Origin: Hallerella sp964397425
GTDB taxonomy: Bacteria; Fibrobacterota; Fibrobacteria; Fibrobacterales; Fibrobacteraceae
Direction of reading: 5' to 3'
Assembly (NCBI GenBank): GCA_964397425.1
Contig: CAYNID010000006.1
Location: 54,046 to 118,045 of the forward strand
Length of the DNA: 64,000 bases
This document shows positions 42,425-50,473 of the stretch, piece by piece. The first letter of the stretch is position 1. Each line of letters opens with the position of its first letter. The position numbers and the translations under genes were made by a program. The notes under the pieces were generated by a model. The model made no database searches and was not told the origin of the DNA. It saw only the letters and a program-made list of their open reading frames with translations.

Positions 42425-43154
42425 GTTCCCAATATTTTACGATTCCCCTGCCTTGGGACCGGGGGAAAGGATGGAGGCTACATAAGACGACTCCGGACTT
42501 CCGGAAAAACTGGGTAAAACTTCCGTTACGGCAGAATTCCAAGCATTAAGCGCGAAAGCGTTTGCTGCGAAAACCAGCATGTAAAAAAAACGAAATGATT
42601 TTCATTGTTTTCCTTTTTTTTGCAAAGAATAAAAAATGAGAATGTGAATTTCAATCCGTAAAATCAAAAGCATTTAAAAAAATAACGTTTTGGTTTTCGT
42701 AAAAAAACGGAAAAGTTTCACGACCGAATTTTGATTCTACAACACTAGGCGGCGACGGGTTGCCTGTTGTCGGCAGCCAGTTATTGGTCGTCAGAGCCGC
42801 GAACCGAACTTCAAACGTTCACTCGCCGCTTGAGTCAACTTCGGGCAAACTTCCATTCAGCGAAAACGGTTCCTCTTTTACAGTAAAATCGTGCAAACAT
42901 AGCCCCCTCCGCAGAAAAGGCTTTCGTGTGAAATCCATCCAAAAGAGATTTCCCGTCCACAACCCAATTTCTCATTCCTAATTACTAATTAAGAAAAAGG
43001 CTTCCCGTGCAAAACCCCATTAAAAAGAGTTTCCCGTTCACAGCCCAATTCCTCATTTCTCATTCCTAATTCCTAATTACTATCCCCAACTTCCAATCCC
43101 AAATTTTATAACTTATACTCCACAGCGTCCCGAAATTTCGGACACGAGGATTCG
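42425..43154. repeat. Non-coding region with dispersed repeats
   Basis: No gene supported. 42570-42730 is AT-rich with homopolymer runs. From 42754 to 43090 there are copies of the dispersed repeat: GCGAACCGAACTTCAAACGTTC near 42800, CCGCAGAAAAGGCTTTCGTG from 42909, AGAAAAAGGCTTCCCGTGCA from 42992, each followed by CTCATTCCTAATTACTAATT-type stretches. The same units occur inverted at 63.6 and 63.9 kb. Confidence 0.65.
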
Positions 43155-43598
43155 ATGAAAAAAAAGATTTTTCTAACCGCTCTATGTTTGCCGCTATTCT
43201 TTGCCGCCTGTTCTTCTGAACCGATGGAGATTGTCACCGGCAAGGATTTTATGCAAAACCGTTCCGTGGTCGTCGACACGGCGAGTGTCTTCCGCAGTTC
43301 GGATTCTTTTGTCATGCAATTCCGTTATGGGAAAAAATTCGATTTCGGAAATATCAAATGGGAGGTCATCTCCGACAACGGGAAGCGGATCGCTTCGAAA
43401 AAGAGCGGAGTCAGTCCCAAAGAAGGCTCTTACACCATTTTGGTTTCATCTGCCCGCCACGGCGGAATCGCTTCTGCCACGGAATTTTTCAAAGCGAAGG
43501 AAGGCTCGTTCAACATCCGTTTTTATAACGCCGATGCTGACACCCTTCTCCTTGAAAAGAAAATTCAAATCGTCCGCAACAGTGAAAAATTACAATGA
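43155..43598 (+). CDS. Small lipoprotein
   Basis: 147 residues. Signal MKKKIFLTALCLPLFFAAC with lipobox FAAC, then a soluble domain with beta-rich pattern (SFVMQFRYGKKFDFGNIKWEV, SYTILVSSARHGGIA). No family recognised. The next gene starts 4 nt before its stop, so the three lipoprotein genes and murI form a likely operon. Confidence 0.75.
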   Translation: MKKKIFLTALCLPLFFAACSSEPMEIVTGKDFMQNRSVVVDTASVFRSSDSFVMQFRYGKKFDFGNIKWEVISDNGKRIASKKSGVSPKEGSYTILVSSARHGGIASATEFFKAKEGSFNIRFYNADADTLLLEKKIQIVRNSEKLQ

Positions 43599-44515
43599 AA
43601 AAAATGAAACTCCCCATCGCAGCCTGTTCTCTCGCTCTGATAGGTGCTTGCTCTTCAGAAGTCGAAGTAAAATACAATTTGCCAAAACCGGTCGGTGTCG
43701 AACTTTATACGGAAAGCACTTATTCGACGATTGACCTCGCCGGAACGGAACGTGTTGGAACAATCATCGCGGACTATGTCCATTTGGACTATTCGCAGTC
43801 GGGAGACACGCTTGTCATTCGCCGGAATTTTGAAATTGACAAGTCCCGCGGTTATCTGAAAAATTCGCATCCGGCAGAGCTCCAGTGGCGGCTTCCGGAG
43901 GTCATTACCAAAGGCGTTCGTGAACGCGTCGTGGGAACATCCGGCTTTGCCGGAGGGTACGATTCTCTCCTTCACCGGATGCCGATGCCAAAGCGCTGGC
44001 GCGATCAGCTTTTGAACCCGGATTACATCAAGCATTTGGAACGGCAAGAAAAGCACCGTTACGAAATGGACCATTTGCTTGTCGGACCGGTTCCCGAAAA
44101 AGGGAACATCACGCAATTGCTGAAAGACCGCGGACGTCTTCAGTTCGCTTTGATCCAGGTGGATTCCGTTGTGACGGATGGATTTCACAATTTGGACAAA
44201 CGCAAATGCCTCGGTTATACGGTTTACTTGAAAGAAAAGGAAAGCTTTCCCTATTACATTTGGGAGCAACACGTGAACAGCAAAATTGGAACGGAAAAGT
44301 TCCAGGCTTATCATACGGGACTCCGCGCCGAATATGAAACGGCTTACTGGGTGACTCTCGATCCGGAAACGGGCATTCCCTGTCAGGAACGCGAAGTCAA
44401 GGAGGGCTTGCATACGATGGTCAATGCGAAGACCGGCGATACGGCGACGTTTAAAAGTCACACGACCTTGGAACGGCTTTATACGGTTGTCAGGGATTCG
44501 ACGGCTTCTCCATGA
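43595..44515 (+). CDS. Lipoprotein of unknown function
   Basis: 306 residues. MKKMKLPIAACSLALIGAC, lipobox LIGAC. The mature part is soluble, with many charged residues and no recognised motif (VGTIIADYVHLDYSQSGDTL; YIWEQHVNSKIGTEKFQAY; WVTLDPETGIPCQEREV). Starts 4 nt inside the previous gene and overlaps the next by 4 nt. Confidence 0.72.
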   Translation: MKKMKLPIAACSLALIGACSSEVEVKYNLPKPVGVELYTESTYSTIDLAGTERVGTIIADYVHLDYSQSGDTLVIRRNFEIDKSRGYLKNSHPAELQWRLPEVITKGVRERVVGTSGFAGGYDSLLHRMPMPKRWRDQLLNPDYIKHLERQEKHRYEMDHLLVGPVPEKGNITQLLKDRGRLQFALIQVDSVVTDGFHNLDKRKCLGYTVYLKEKESFPYYIWEQHVNSKIGTEKFQAYHTGLRAEYETAYWVTLDPETGIPCQEREVKEGLHTMVNAKTGDTATFKSHTTLERLYTVVRDSTASP

Positions 44516-44970
44516 AACGTTTTTGCGGCGCGGCTTTAAGCCTTTCCATTCTTATCTTTGCCGCTTGCAGTGGCACCAAATCAGCCCAGCAGACGATGGC
44601 GGAAGACAGGCATTATATGTATCGGGAAGCGTATAAAGCTTATGTCCAGGCCGAAGACAAGTATTTGAATTTGCTCTTCAACATAGAACGTTTGCCCGAA
44701 GAAGAAGAACTTTGGATAATGAAACGCGACCAGATGCGTGAATTGGAACAGTTGCGCACCCTGATGCTCCAGGCCCGGGGTGAACTCGACGAATCGCTTC
44801 AGGAATGGGAAAAATATCTGGGCGAAGTCCAAAAAGAAACGGTCCGGCAAAAAACGGCCAAAAGGGCGAATTTCCGCAATGCGGATGAAATGCGTACGTC
44901 TCCCGGTCAACTTCTCCCCGGGGAATTTGCACAGGATTCCATTCGGAAGGCGCAACAGCGGAAACAGTAA
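44512..44970 (+). CDS. Lipoprotein with helical, coiled-coil-like domain
   Basis: 152 residues. Signal MKRFCGAALSLSILIFAAC, lipobox FAAC. The mature part is almost entirely helical and charged (EELWIMKRDQMRELEQLRTL; ARGELDESLQEWEKYLGEV) and ends in a basic Gln/Lys-rich tail. It may be a periplasmic spacer or envelope-organising protein; no family recognised. Confidence 0.72.
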   Translation: MKRFCGAALSLSILIFAACSGTKSAQQTMAEDRHYMYREAYKAYVQAEDKYLNLLFNIERLPEEEELWIMKRDQMRELEQLRTLMLQARGELDESLQEWEKYLGEVQKETVRQKTAKRANFRNADEMRTSPGQLLPGEFAQDSIRKAQQRKQ

Positions 44971-44971
44971 A

Positions 44972-45778
44972 ATGATAGGCGTCTTTGATTCCGGCTTTGG
45001 CGGGCTTACGATTTTGCGAGAATTGCGCAAGGCGCTCCCGGATTATGACTTCATGTATTTGGGAGACAACGCCCGCGCGCCTTACGGGTCCCGTCCGTTT
45101 GAAACCATTTACCGGTATACTCTCGAAGCCGTAAAGGCCCTTTTTGACAGGGGCTGCCCCTTGGTGATTTTGGCTTGCAACACGGCCTCGGCGCGCGCGT
45201 TGCGGACCATCCAGCAGAATGATCTGCCGAAAATCGCTCCGGAAAACCGGGTGTTGGGCATCATCCGTCCAACGGCAGAAGAGGCGGGCTCGTTTTCGAA
45301 AACAGGGCATTTGGGAATTTTGGGAACGCCGGGGACGGTCGCTTCGGGCAGCTACCCGCTTGAAATCGCGCATTTTTTTCCCCATTTGAAGGTGACGGAG
45401 CAAGCCTGTCCCCTGTGGGCGACTCTTGTGGAAAACGGCGAAACCGATAGCGAAGGAACCCGCTTTTTTGTCGGCAGGGATATCCAAAGCCTGCTGGCGA
45501 AAGACCCTGAAATAGATGCGCTCCTTTTGGCGTGCACCCATTACCCGCTTCTGTTGCCCGTCATTCAAAAAATCGTTCCCCATTTGCGGATTGTTTCCCA
45601 GGGGGCGATCGTGGCGCAGAAAACGGTAAATTATTTGAAACGGCATCCGGAAATGGAAGCCCGTCTTTCGCGGAATGGGAAAACGGAGTTTTTGACCTCG
45701 GATACGCCGGAGTTTTTTAGCAAAGGCGCCTCTTTTTTTGGAGAAAAGAGCGTTTTTGCAAAAAATTTGTCTTTTTGA
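44972..45778 (+). CDS. murI: Glutamate racemase
   Basis: 268 residues. It interconverts L- and D-glutamate for peptidoglycan. MIGVFDSGFGGLTILREL at the start (Asp6, Ser7), catalytic Cys69 in LACNTAS and Cys188 in LACTHYPLL. The start follows the lipoprotein stop (TAA 44968-44970) by one base. Full length for the family, no lesions. Confidence 0.95.
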   Translation: MIGVFDSGFGGLTILRELRKALPDYDFMYLGDNARAPYGSRPFETIYRYTLEAVKALFDRGCPLVILACNTASARALRTIQQNDLPKIAPENRVLGIIRPTAEEAGSFSKTGHLGILGTPGTVASGSYPLEIAHFFPHLKVTEQACPLWATLVENGETDSEGTRFFVGRDIQSLLAKDPEIDALLLACTHYPLLLPVIQKIVPHLRIVSQGAIVAQKTVNYLKRHPEMEARLSRNGKTEFLTSDTPEFFSKGASFFGEKSVFAKNLSF

Positions 45779-45860
45779 CCTGTAATTTTATATCTTGCAG
45801 GTGAAAACGAACCATCTTTGGTCCGCTTTTTAATCTTTTATTCTGAGGAAAGGACGAATT

Positions 45861-46541
45861 ATGCCGCAAATACAAATCAATTTAACCGGTTGGCAAGGCT
45901 TCCGTGGCAAAAACACTGGCAGCTTGTTGTATGTGGAAACCAGCCGGATGTCCGTAGTTCCGGTCCGAGACCAACTGAACGAAAATGGAAAGGGCTCTTT
46001 TTTGGAGCCGAATTATGAAACGTCTACTTATGGCTTTGCCTCTTGCTGCAATGTCAAGGCGATAAACAAGATAGTTCTTTCCAACAAGAGCCGCTACATC
46101 CTTTTTGGAACGCGTTATGAAGGCGGAGACGCCGATTACAAGAATAAATTCTTGATTATGGGGTACATGAAAATCGCCAATACGAAAGACGTCCGTTCCC
46201 GGCACATTCAATCTTACATGGCGGCCTCCGGAGCCGAAGAACCGGAATGCATGCGTCTTGAAAAGGATATTGCCGTTCAGGGGCCGATGCACTTCGTTTC
46301 GCTGCAGGACTGCTACGTTTTGACAGACGAGCGCCTAAAGGAATGGGGTTACAAAGGCCATGCGAACCGCCAGCTCAAGACCGTTTTCAGCGAGGAACAT
46401 ACGAAGGAAATTCTCGACCATCTGGATTCCCGCGATGATAAAATTGACGAATACATTGCGACTGTCGAAGAGTTCAAAAAAGCGTTAGCGGCGCAAAGTG
46501 CCGCTGAAGCGGAAATGGAACAGCCCGAAGCCGAAGTGTAA
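45861..46541 (+). CDS. Conserved-type hypothetical protein
   Basis: 226 residues; ATG 45861 preceded by GAGGAAAGGA. The first 170 residues look globular with mixed strands (MPQIQINLTGWQGFRGKNTG; RYILFGTRYEGGDADYKNKF; PMHFVSLQDCYVLTDERLKE). The last 55 are helical and acidic (LDSRDDKIDEYIATVEEFKK; EAEMEQPEAEV). No signal peptide or membrane helix, so cytoplasmic. I do not recognise the family. It is followed by a strong terminator. Confidence 0.7.
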   Translation: MPQIQINLTGWQGFRGKNTGSLLYVETSRMSVVPVRDQLNENGKGSFLEPNYETSTYGFASCCNVKAINKIVLSNKSRYILFGTRYEGGDADYKNKFLIMGYMKIANTKDVRSRHIQSYMAASGAEEPECMRLEKDIAVQGPMHFVSLQDCYVLTDERLKEWGYKGHANRQLKTVFSEEHTKEILDHLDSRDDKIDEYIATVEEFKKALAAQSAAEAEMEQPEAEV

Positions 46542-46565
46542 TCCGCTTGCTTTGAAAAGGAATGT

Positions 46566-46589
46566 AAACCCGCCTTCGGCGGGTTTTTT
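46566..46589 (+). terminator. Rho-independent terminator
   Basis: AAACCCGCC, TTC, GGCGGGTTT followed by TTT, downstream of the 226-residue gene. Confidence 0.9.
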
Positions 46590-46716
46590 GCTGTTTGGGA
46601 GCTTTTTTGGGGGGGCGAAGAGGCGATTTTAGAGGAATCTCGCGGGAATTTCCCCCAAATTTTGAATTCTTTTCTATCTTTGTGAACCCACAGCAAAACC
46701 TAAAAAAAGGAATCTT

Positions 46717-47205
46717 ATGTATTCTATTGTTGAAACAGGTGGTTTCCAGTATAAAGTCGAAGTCGGCAAGACTTACAAAGTCCCGAGCATCGACGCTGCT
46801 GTCGGTTCTAGCCTGGAGCTCAAGTCCGTTCTTCTTTTCTCTAACGGGAAAGAAGTCCAAGTCGGCACCCCTGTCCTGAACGATGCTTCCGTCAAGGTCG
46901 AAATTTTGGACCACGGCAAGGAAGACACGGTTATCGTGTTCAAGAAAAAGCGTCGTACCCGTTACGTCCGTCGTAACGGTCATCGTCAGGGCTATACGGA
47001 AGTGATCGTCACGGAACTCCACTCCGGCGCAGAATCCGAAGTCGTCGATTCGAAGATTGTCGAACGCAATCGTGCCCGTATCAAGGCGCTTGCCGCTCAG
47101 AAGGTGCAGAATACGCCGCTGACCCGCAAGGAAAAGATTGCTCAGGGTATTCCGAAGCCCGCCAAGGTCAAGAAGAATTCCATCCGCAAGTCGAAGGAGG
47201 CTTAA
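46717..47205 (+). CDS. rplU: 50S ribosomal protein L21 with C-terminal extension
   Basis: 162 residues against about 103 for typical L21. Residues 1-103 are a normal L21 (MYSIVETGGFQYKVEVGKTY; GTPVLNDASVKVEI; RTRYVRRNGHRQGYTEVIVT). The extra 60 residues are basic and helical (KIVERNRARIKALAAQKVQN; KPAKVKKNSIRKSKEA) and probably contact rRNA. Paired with rpmA three bases downstream, the universal order. Confidence 0.95.
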   Translation: MYSIVETGGFQYKVEVGKTYKVPSIDAAVGSSLELKSVLLFSNGKEVQVGTPVLNDASVKVEILDHGKEDTVIVFKKKRRTRYVRRNGHRQGYTEVIVTELHSGAESEVVDSKIVERNRARIKALAAQKVQNTPLTRKEKIAQGIPKPAKVKKNSIRKSKEA

Positions 47206-47208
47206 ACA

Positions 47209-47463
47209 ATGGCTCACAAGAAAGGTCAAGGCTCCGTTCGTAACGGTCGCGATTCCAACGCCAAATATCTCGGCGTCAAGAAGTACGGCGGCGAAACGAT
47301 TAAAGCCGGCGGCATCATTGTCCGCCAGCGCGGTTCTCACTTTCATCCGGGTGTGAACGTCGGCATGGGCAAGGATTTCACCTTGTTCGCCCTCGTTGAC
47401 GGTCGCGTGAAGTTTGAACAGAACGCCGGTGCTCAAAAGGTTTCGGTTTATCCGGAATCCTAA
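47209..47463 (+). CDS. rpmA: 50S ribosomal protein L27
   Basis: 84 residues. The start MAHKKGQGSVRNGRDSNAKY has no N-terminal extension needing cleavage, unlike Firmicutes L27. VKKYGGETIKAGGIIVRQRG and HFHPGVNVGMGKDFTLFALV are standard. AAGGAGG just before the ATG. L27's N-terminus reaches the peptidyl-transferase centre. Confidence 0.97.
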   Translation: MAHKKGQGSVRNGRDSNAKYLGVKKYGGETIKAGGIIVRQRGSHFHPGVNVGMGKDFTLFALVDGRVKFEQNAGAQKVSVYPES

Positions 47464-47480
47464 GCCTGCGCAACGCGTTT

Positions 47481-47509
47481 AAAACGGTCGGATGATTCCG
47501 ACCGTTTTT
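47481..47509 (+). terminator. Terminator of rplU-rpmA
   Basis: AAAACGGTCGG, ATGATT, CCGACCGTTTTT: an 11-bp stem with a T run. Confidence 0.9.
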
Positions 47510-47541
47510 GTTTTTTCTACCGCAAGTTTCAAATGACTATC

Positions 47542-47547
47542 TATATT
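47542..47547 (+). promoter_or_regulatory. Putative -10 of leaderless psd
   Basis: TATATT 7 nt before the psd ATG; no Shine-Dalgarno sequence. Confidence 0.4.
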
Positions 47548-47554
47548 TGGAAAA

Positions 47555-48412
47555 ATGAATTCTCCCCGTTATGTATTGATGCGTCTTTTGCCAAAGAATT
47601 TGGAATCCCGGCTTTTTGGCAATCTGGTCCAGTTAAAAATTCCATTTGTTTCTAAATGGGCCCGGAATCTTTTTGCCCGGGCGTATTCCTTGAATATGGA
47701 AGAATCCGAGAAACCCCTGTCCGCTTATGCGAATATCGGGGAACTTTTCATTCGCAGATTGAAGCCCGGTGCGCGGCCCATTGCCGATGCGGAAGTGGTC
47801 AGCCCCGTTGATGGACGGGAATCGCAGACGGGCAGGCTCGAAGGTCCCGATGCGGAAATGCTCCAGGCGAAGGGAAAGGTCTATTCGCTGTCTTCCCTGT
47901 TGCGCGACCGGGAACTTGCCGCCCACTTCGCCGGTGGAAGTTTTGCGACGATATACCTCGCTCCGTTCAATTATCACCGGATTCATTCGCCGGTCACCGG
48001 GAAACTTCTTTCGGCGAGTTATTGTCCGGGAACGCTTTGGCCGGTAAATCCGTGGAGCGTTGAACGTGTCGAGGGGCTTTTTTGCATCAATGAACGCGTC
48101 ATGACGCGGATTGCCGTCGATGGTGGCGGTGAATTGCTGCTCATCAAAGTGGGGGCGACAAATGTGGGCCGTATCGCCGTCGAATATGCGCCGGACTGGG
48201 TGACGAATGTCGGACGCCTTCCGCGCAGGAATCCGCGGTACGATTTTGTTCCCAAATCGGAAATCCGTTTTGAACGCGGCGGGGAACTCGGACGCTTTGA
48301 AATGGGCAGCACGGTCATCTTGGTGGCCGACAAAATTTTGACAAACAGAAATCCCGGATTGTTCGCTTCGACGTTGGGCAAGGCGGTCCGGATGGGTGAA
48401 AGCCTGTTATAA
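47555..48412 (+). CDS. psd: Phosphatidylserine decarboxylase
   Basis: 285 residues, full-length proenzyme. Catalytic triad positions Asp86 (VVSPVDGR), His141/His144 (FNYHRIHSPVTG), and the self-cleavage site at Ser252 in FEMGSTVILV, where Ser becomes the pyruvoyl group; M-G-S-T replaces the usual L-G-S-T. It makes phosphatidylethanolamine at the inner membrane. Confidence 0.93.
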   Translation: MNSPRYVLMRLLPKNLESRLFGNLVQLKIPFVSKWARNLFARAYSLNMEESEKPLSAYANIGELFIRRLKPGARPIADAEVVSPVDGRESQTGRLEGPDAEMLQAKGKVYSLSSLLRDRELAAHFAGGSFATIYLAPFNYHRIHSPVTGKLLSASYCPGTLWPVNPWSVERVEGLFCINERVMTRIAVDGGGELLLIKVGATNVGRIAVEYAPDWVTNVGRLPRRNPRYDFVPKSEIRFERGGELGRFEMGSTVILVADKILTNRNPGLFASTLGKAVRMGESLL

Positions 48413-48422
48413 GGATTTTCAA

Positions 48423-49211
48423 ATGCGTTGGGCCAAAGAACATCCGGAAGTGATGCGGATGACTGCTGAATATGTCCGCAGTTTTCGGAATGAGCCCGAC
48501 CCTGTTGTCGCAGTTGCGCAAAATGCCGAAACTTTAGAAGGAAAAATCGCCTGGGTCCTTTTGGGCTCATGCCTTTATCAGGAAATTCCGCTGTCCGTAT
48601 TCCGCCCACTTTTGGAATCGCTGTTTCAAAAATATCCCGGAGAAAGATTGTGGACGTTTCCGCTGCCGACAGAAGCTGAAATCCGCGGTGTTGTCCGCAG
48701 GCAGGTGCGTTCGTATTCTTGGCAGTTGGAAGAAAGCGTTCCCGGCATTTTTTGGAGTGTCGGCAGTTTTGTGCGCCGCAGGCGCTCTTTGAAAGAGTGG
48801 TTGGAAAATTCTCAAATTCCTGATGTGTGGCGCAGTCTAGGGGAAATTTTCTTTATGGGGAAGCGCGCCTTTCGACCGAAGGCTCTGTGGGCGCTGTCTA
48901 GACTTTATTCCCCCTTTCCACGCGGATTGGGAGCCCTCCGGGAGGGTGCCGCAGTGCAGACGCCGGTGCCGTTTCCCTATGGGCTTCGCAGCTGGATTGG
49001 GATTGTCGGATTGGGAAGGGATGTTGGGTATGCGGAAATGGACGAAGTGGGAAAACGCCGGTTGGCGGCATCCGTGTGCAAGGAACTTTCACCCGGCGAT
49101 CCGCGCGAAGCTGCTCACGCGTTCCTGTTTTTTCGGGAATCGCCGTCCGCAGAACCGTTCTTCTTGCAACTGAAAAATTTTTGCCTTTCGCGGGGAGGCA
49201 TGCCTAGATGA
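48423..49211 (+). CDS. Hypothetical protein
   Basis: 262 residues from ATG 48423 (AAGGA 8 nt upstream; an earlier in-frame start inside psd is less likely). Mostly helical, basic, no signal peptide (ALWALSRLYSPFPRGLGALR; LGRDVGYAEMDEVGKRRLAA). I recognise no family. It overlaps the following lipoprotein gene by 4 nt. Confidence 0.65.
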   Translation: MRWAKEHPEVMRMTAEYVRSFRNEPDPVVAVAQNAETLEGKIAWVLLGSCLYQEIPLSVFRPLLESLFQKYPGERLWTFPLPTEAEIRGVVRRQVRSYSWQLEESVPGIFWSVGSFVRRRRSLKEWLENSQIPDVWRSLGEIFFMGKRAFRPKALWALSRLYSPFPRGLGALREGAAVQTPVPFPYGLRSWIGIVGLGRDVGYAEMDEVGKRRLAASVCKELSPGDPREAAHAFLFFRESPSAEPFFLQLKNFCLSRGGMPR

Positions 49212-50062
49212 AATTTGTCAAAGTGTCCGTGTGGCTGCTTTTGCTTGGCATCCTGTGCGGATGTGAAGAATCGATGTTGTCGAAAATGGATTTGAACGAA
49301 TTCCTTTATCGCGGACGTTCTCCCGTTCACGTGGCGGTATACGATTCCAGTTCCGTTTTGAAGCACGTTCCCGATTCTTGGAATCTTCAGCGATACGCGA
49401 TATCCAGCATGGCGGATTTGGATTATGCGGCAGCGCCGGGCGATACGTTGCACGTGCAAATTCTTGAATTCGCTTCGGACATGGCGGCGCTCGCGTTTTA
49501 CTTGAATACGGGGCTTGTTCAAGAAAATCTTCCCGTCATCGAAGGGGACTTTCGCGAAGCGGTCCTGCGGTCGGGCAAGCGCCTTTTCATTTTCCGCTAC
49601 GGTCTTTTGCGCAACCACGAACGGGGAGAATTGGAACGTCTCGTGCGCTGTTTCCCGGATTCGCGGGCCGGACTTCCCCAGGAATTTTTGAGCCTTCCGC
49701 TGGCGAATCGCATTTCCGGGGAGACATCCATCCAAATGCGGAATTTCTTTGGCGTTCCATCGGAATTTCCAATGCTTGTGCAGGGATTCCGGGCGGGTGA
49801 TGTTGAATGGGATGCGGCGCGGAGTTGGGAATCGGTTCCCGAAGAGGATTGGAACGCCTGGATTCGCGGATTGCGGTCTTCCGGGCGGCGTCTTTCCCAA
49901 AGCCGGGATACGCTCCGGTTTGAATTGGGGGCGTTTGAACGCGGAATGGCCATGCGCCTGCAAGGCGGAAGGATTGTTTGCGTTTGGGGCGCTTTGGATG
50001 CGACTGCCCTCAAAAAACGATTTGAAATGGTGGCGAAAAGGGTCTTTGATTCTCCGAAATAA
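49208..50062 (+). CDS. Lipoprotein of unknown function
   Basis: 284 residues. Signal MKFVKVSVWLLLLGILCGC, lipobox ILCGC. The mature domain has repeated beta/alpha patterns (DTLHVQILEFASDMAALAFY; GKRLFIFRYGLLRNHERGEL; GMAMRLQGGRIVCVWGALDA). No family assigned. Its start overlaps the previous gene (ATGA). Confidence 0.7.
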   Translation: MKFVKVSVWLLLLGILCGCEESMLSKMDLNEFLYRGRSPVHVAVYDSSSVLKHVPDSWNLQRYAISSMADLDYAAAPGDTLHVQILEFASDMAALAFYLNTGLVQENLPVIEGDFREAVLRSGKRLFIFRYGLLRNHERGELERLVRCFPDSRAGLPQEFLSLPLANRISGETSIQMRNFFGVPSEFPMLVQGFRAGDVEWDAARSWESVPEEDWNAWIRGLRSSGRRLSQSRDTLRFELGAFERGMAMRLQGGRIVCVWGALDATALKKRFEMVAKRVFDSPK

Positions 50063-50064
50063 TC

Positions 50065-50070
50065 TATAAT
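50065..50070 (+). promoter_or_regulatory. Putative -10 of leaderless gerW-like gene
   Basis: A perfect TATAAT ends 6 nt before the ATG at 50077; no Shine-Dalgarno sequence. Confidence 0.5.
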
Positions 50071-50076
50071 TACAGC

Positions 50077-50412
50077 ATGGCTCAAATAGATTCTTTGGCA
50101 GATACAATTTTGGAAAAACTCCGCATGGTTTCCCAGGCGGAAACGGTAATCGGAAAGCCCATCCAGGCGGGCAATGCGACAGTGATTCCGGTCAGTCGCG
50201 TGTCGATGGGATTTGGATTGGGGGATAACAAGAATGCAGTTTCCGCTTCGGGCGGCGGCGTCTCGGTCAGTCCCGTCGCGTTTGTGGTGATTGCCGGAGA
50301 CGATGTCCGGGTTTTGCCGATTTCGCACGACAATTCGCTGGCGTCGAAAATCGCGGACCTGGTGCCCGATGTCGTGAACGCTTTCCGGGGAAAGTCCTCT
50401 TCTGAATCGTAA
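50077..50412 (+). CDS. GerW/YtfJ-family protein
   Basis: 111 residues. SQAETVIGKPIQAGNATVIP and VSMGFGLG, a Gly/Ser-rich segment, then VSVSPVAFVVIAGDDVRVLP are the GerW (YtfJ) signature. In Bacillus it is a spore protein, but the family is widespread in non-spore-formers and its biochemical role is not established. Cytoplasmic. Confidence 0.88.
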   Translation: MAQIDSLADTILEKLRMVSQAETVIGKPIQAGNATVIPVSRVSMGFGLGDNKNAVSASGGGVSVSPVAFVVIAGDDVRVLPISHDNSLASKIADLVPDVVNAFRGKSSSES

Positions 50413-50473
50413 GGCTTTTTCCTGCAAAGGAATTTCTATATTGTCACCGGAGAAATTTTAACCGAGGGTGCTT

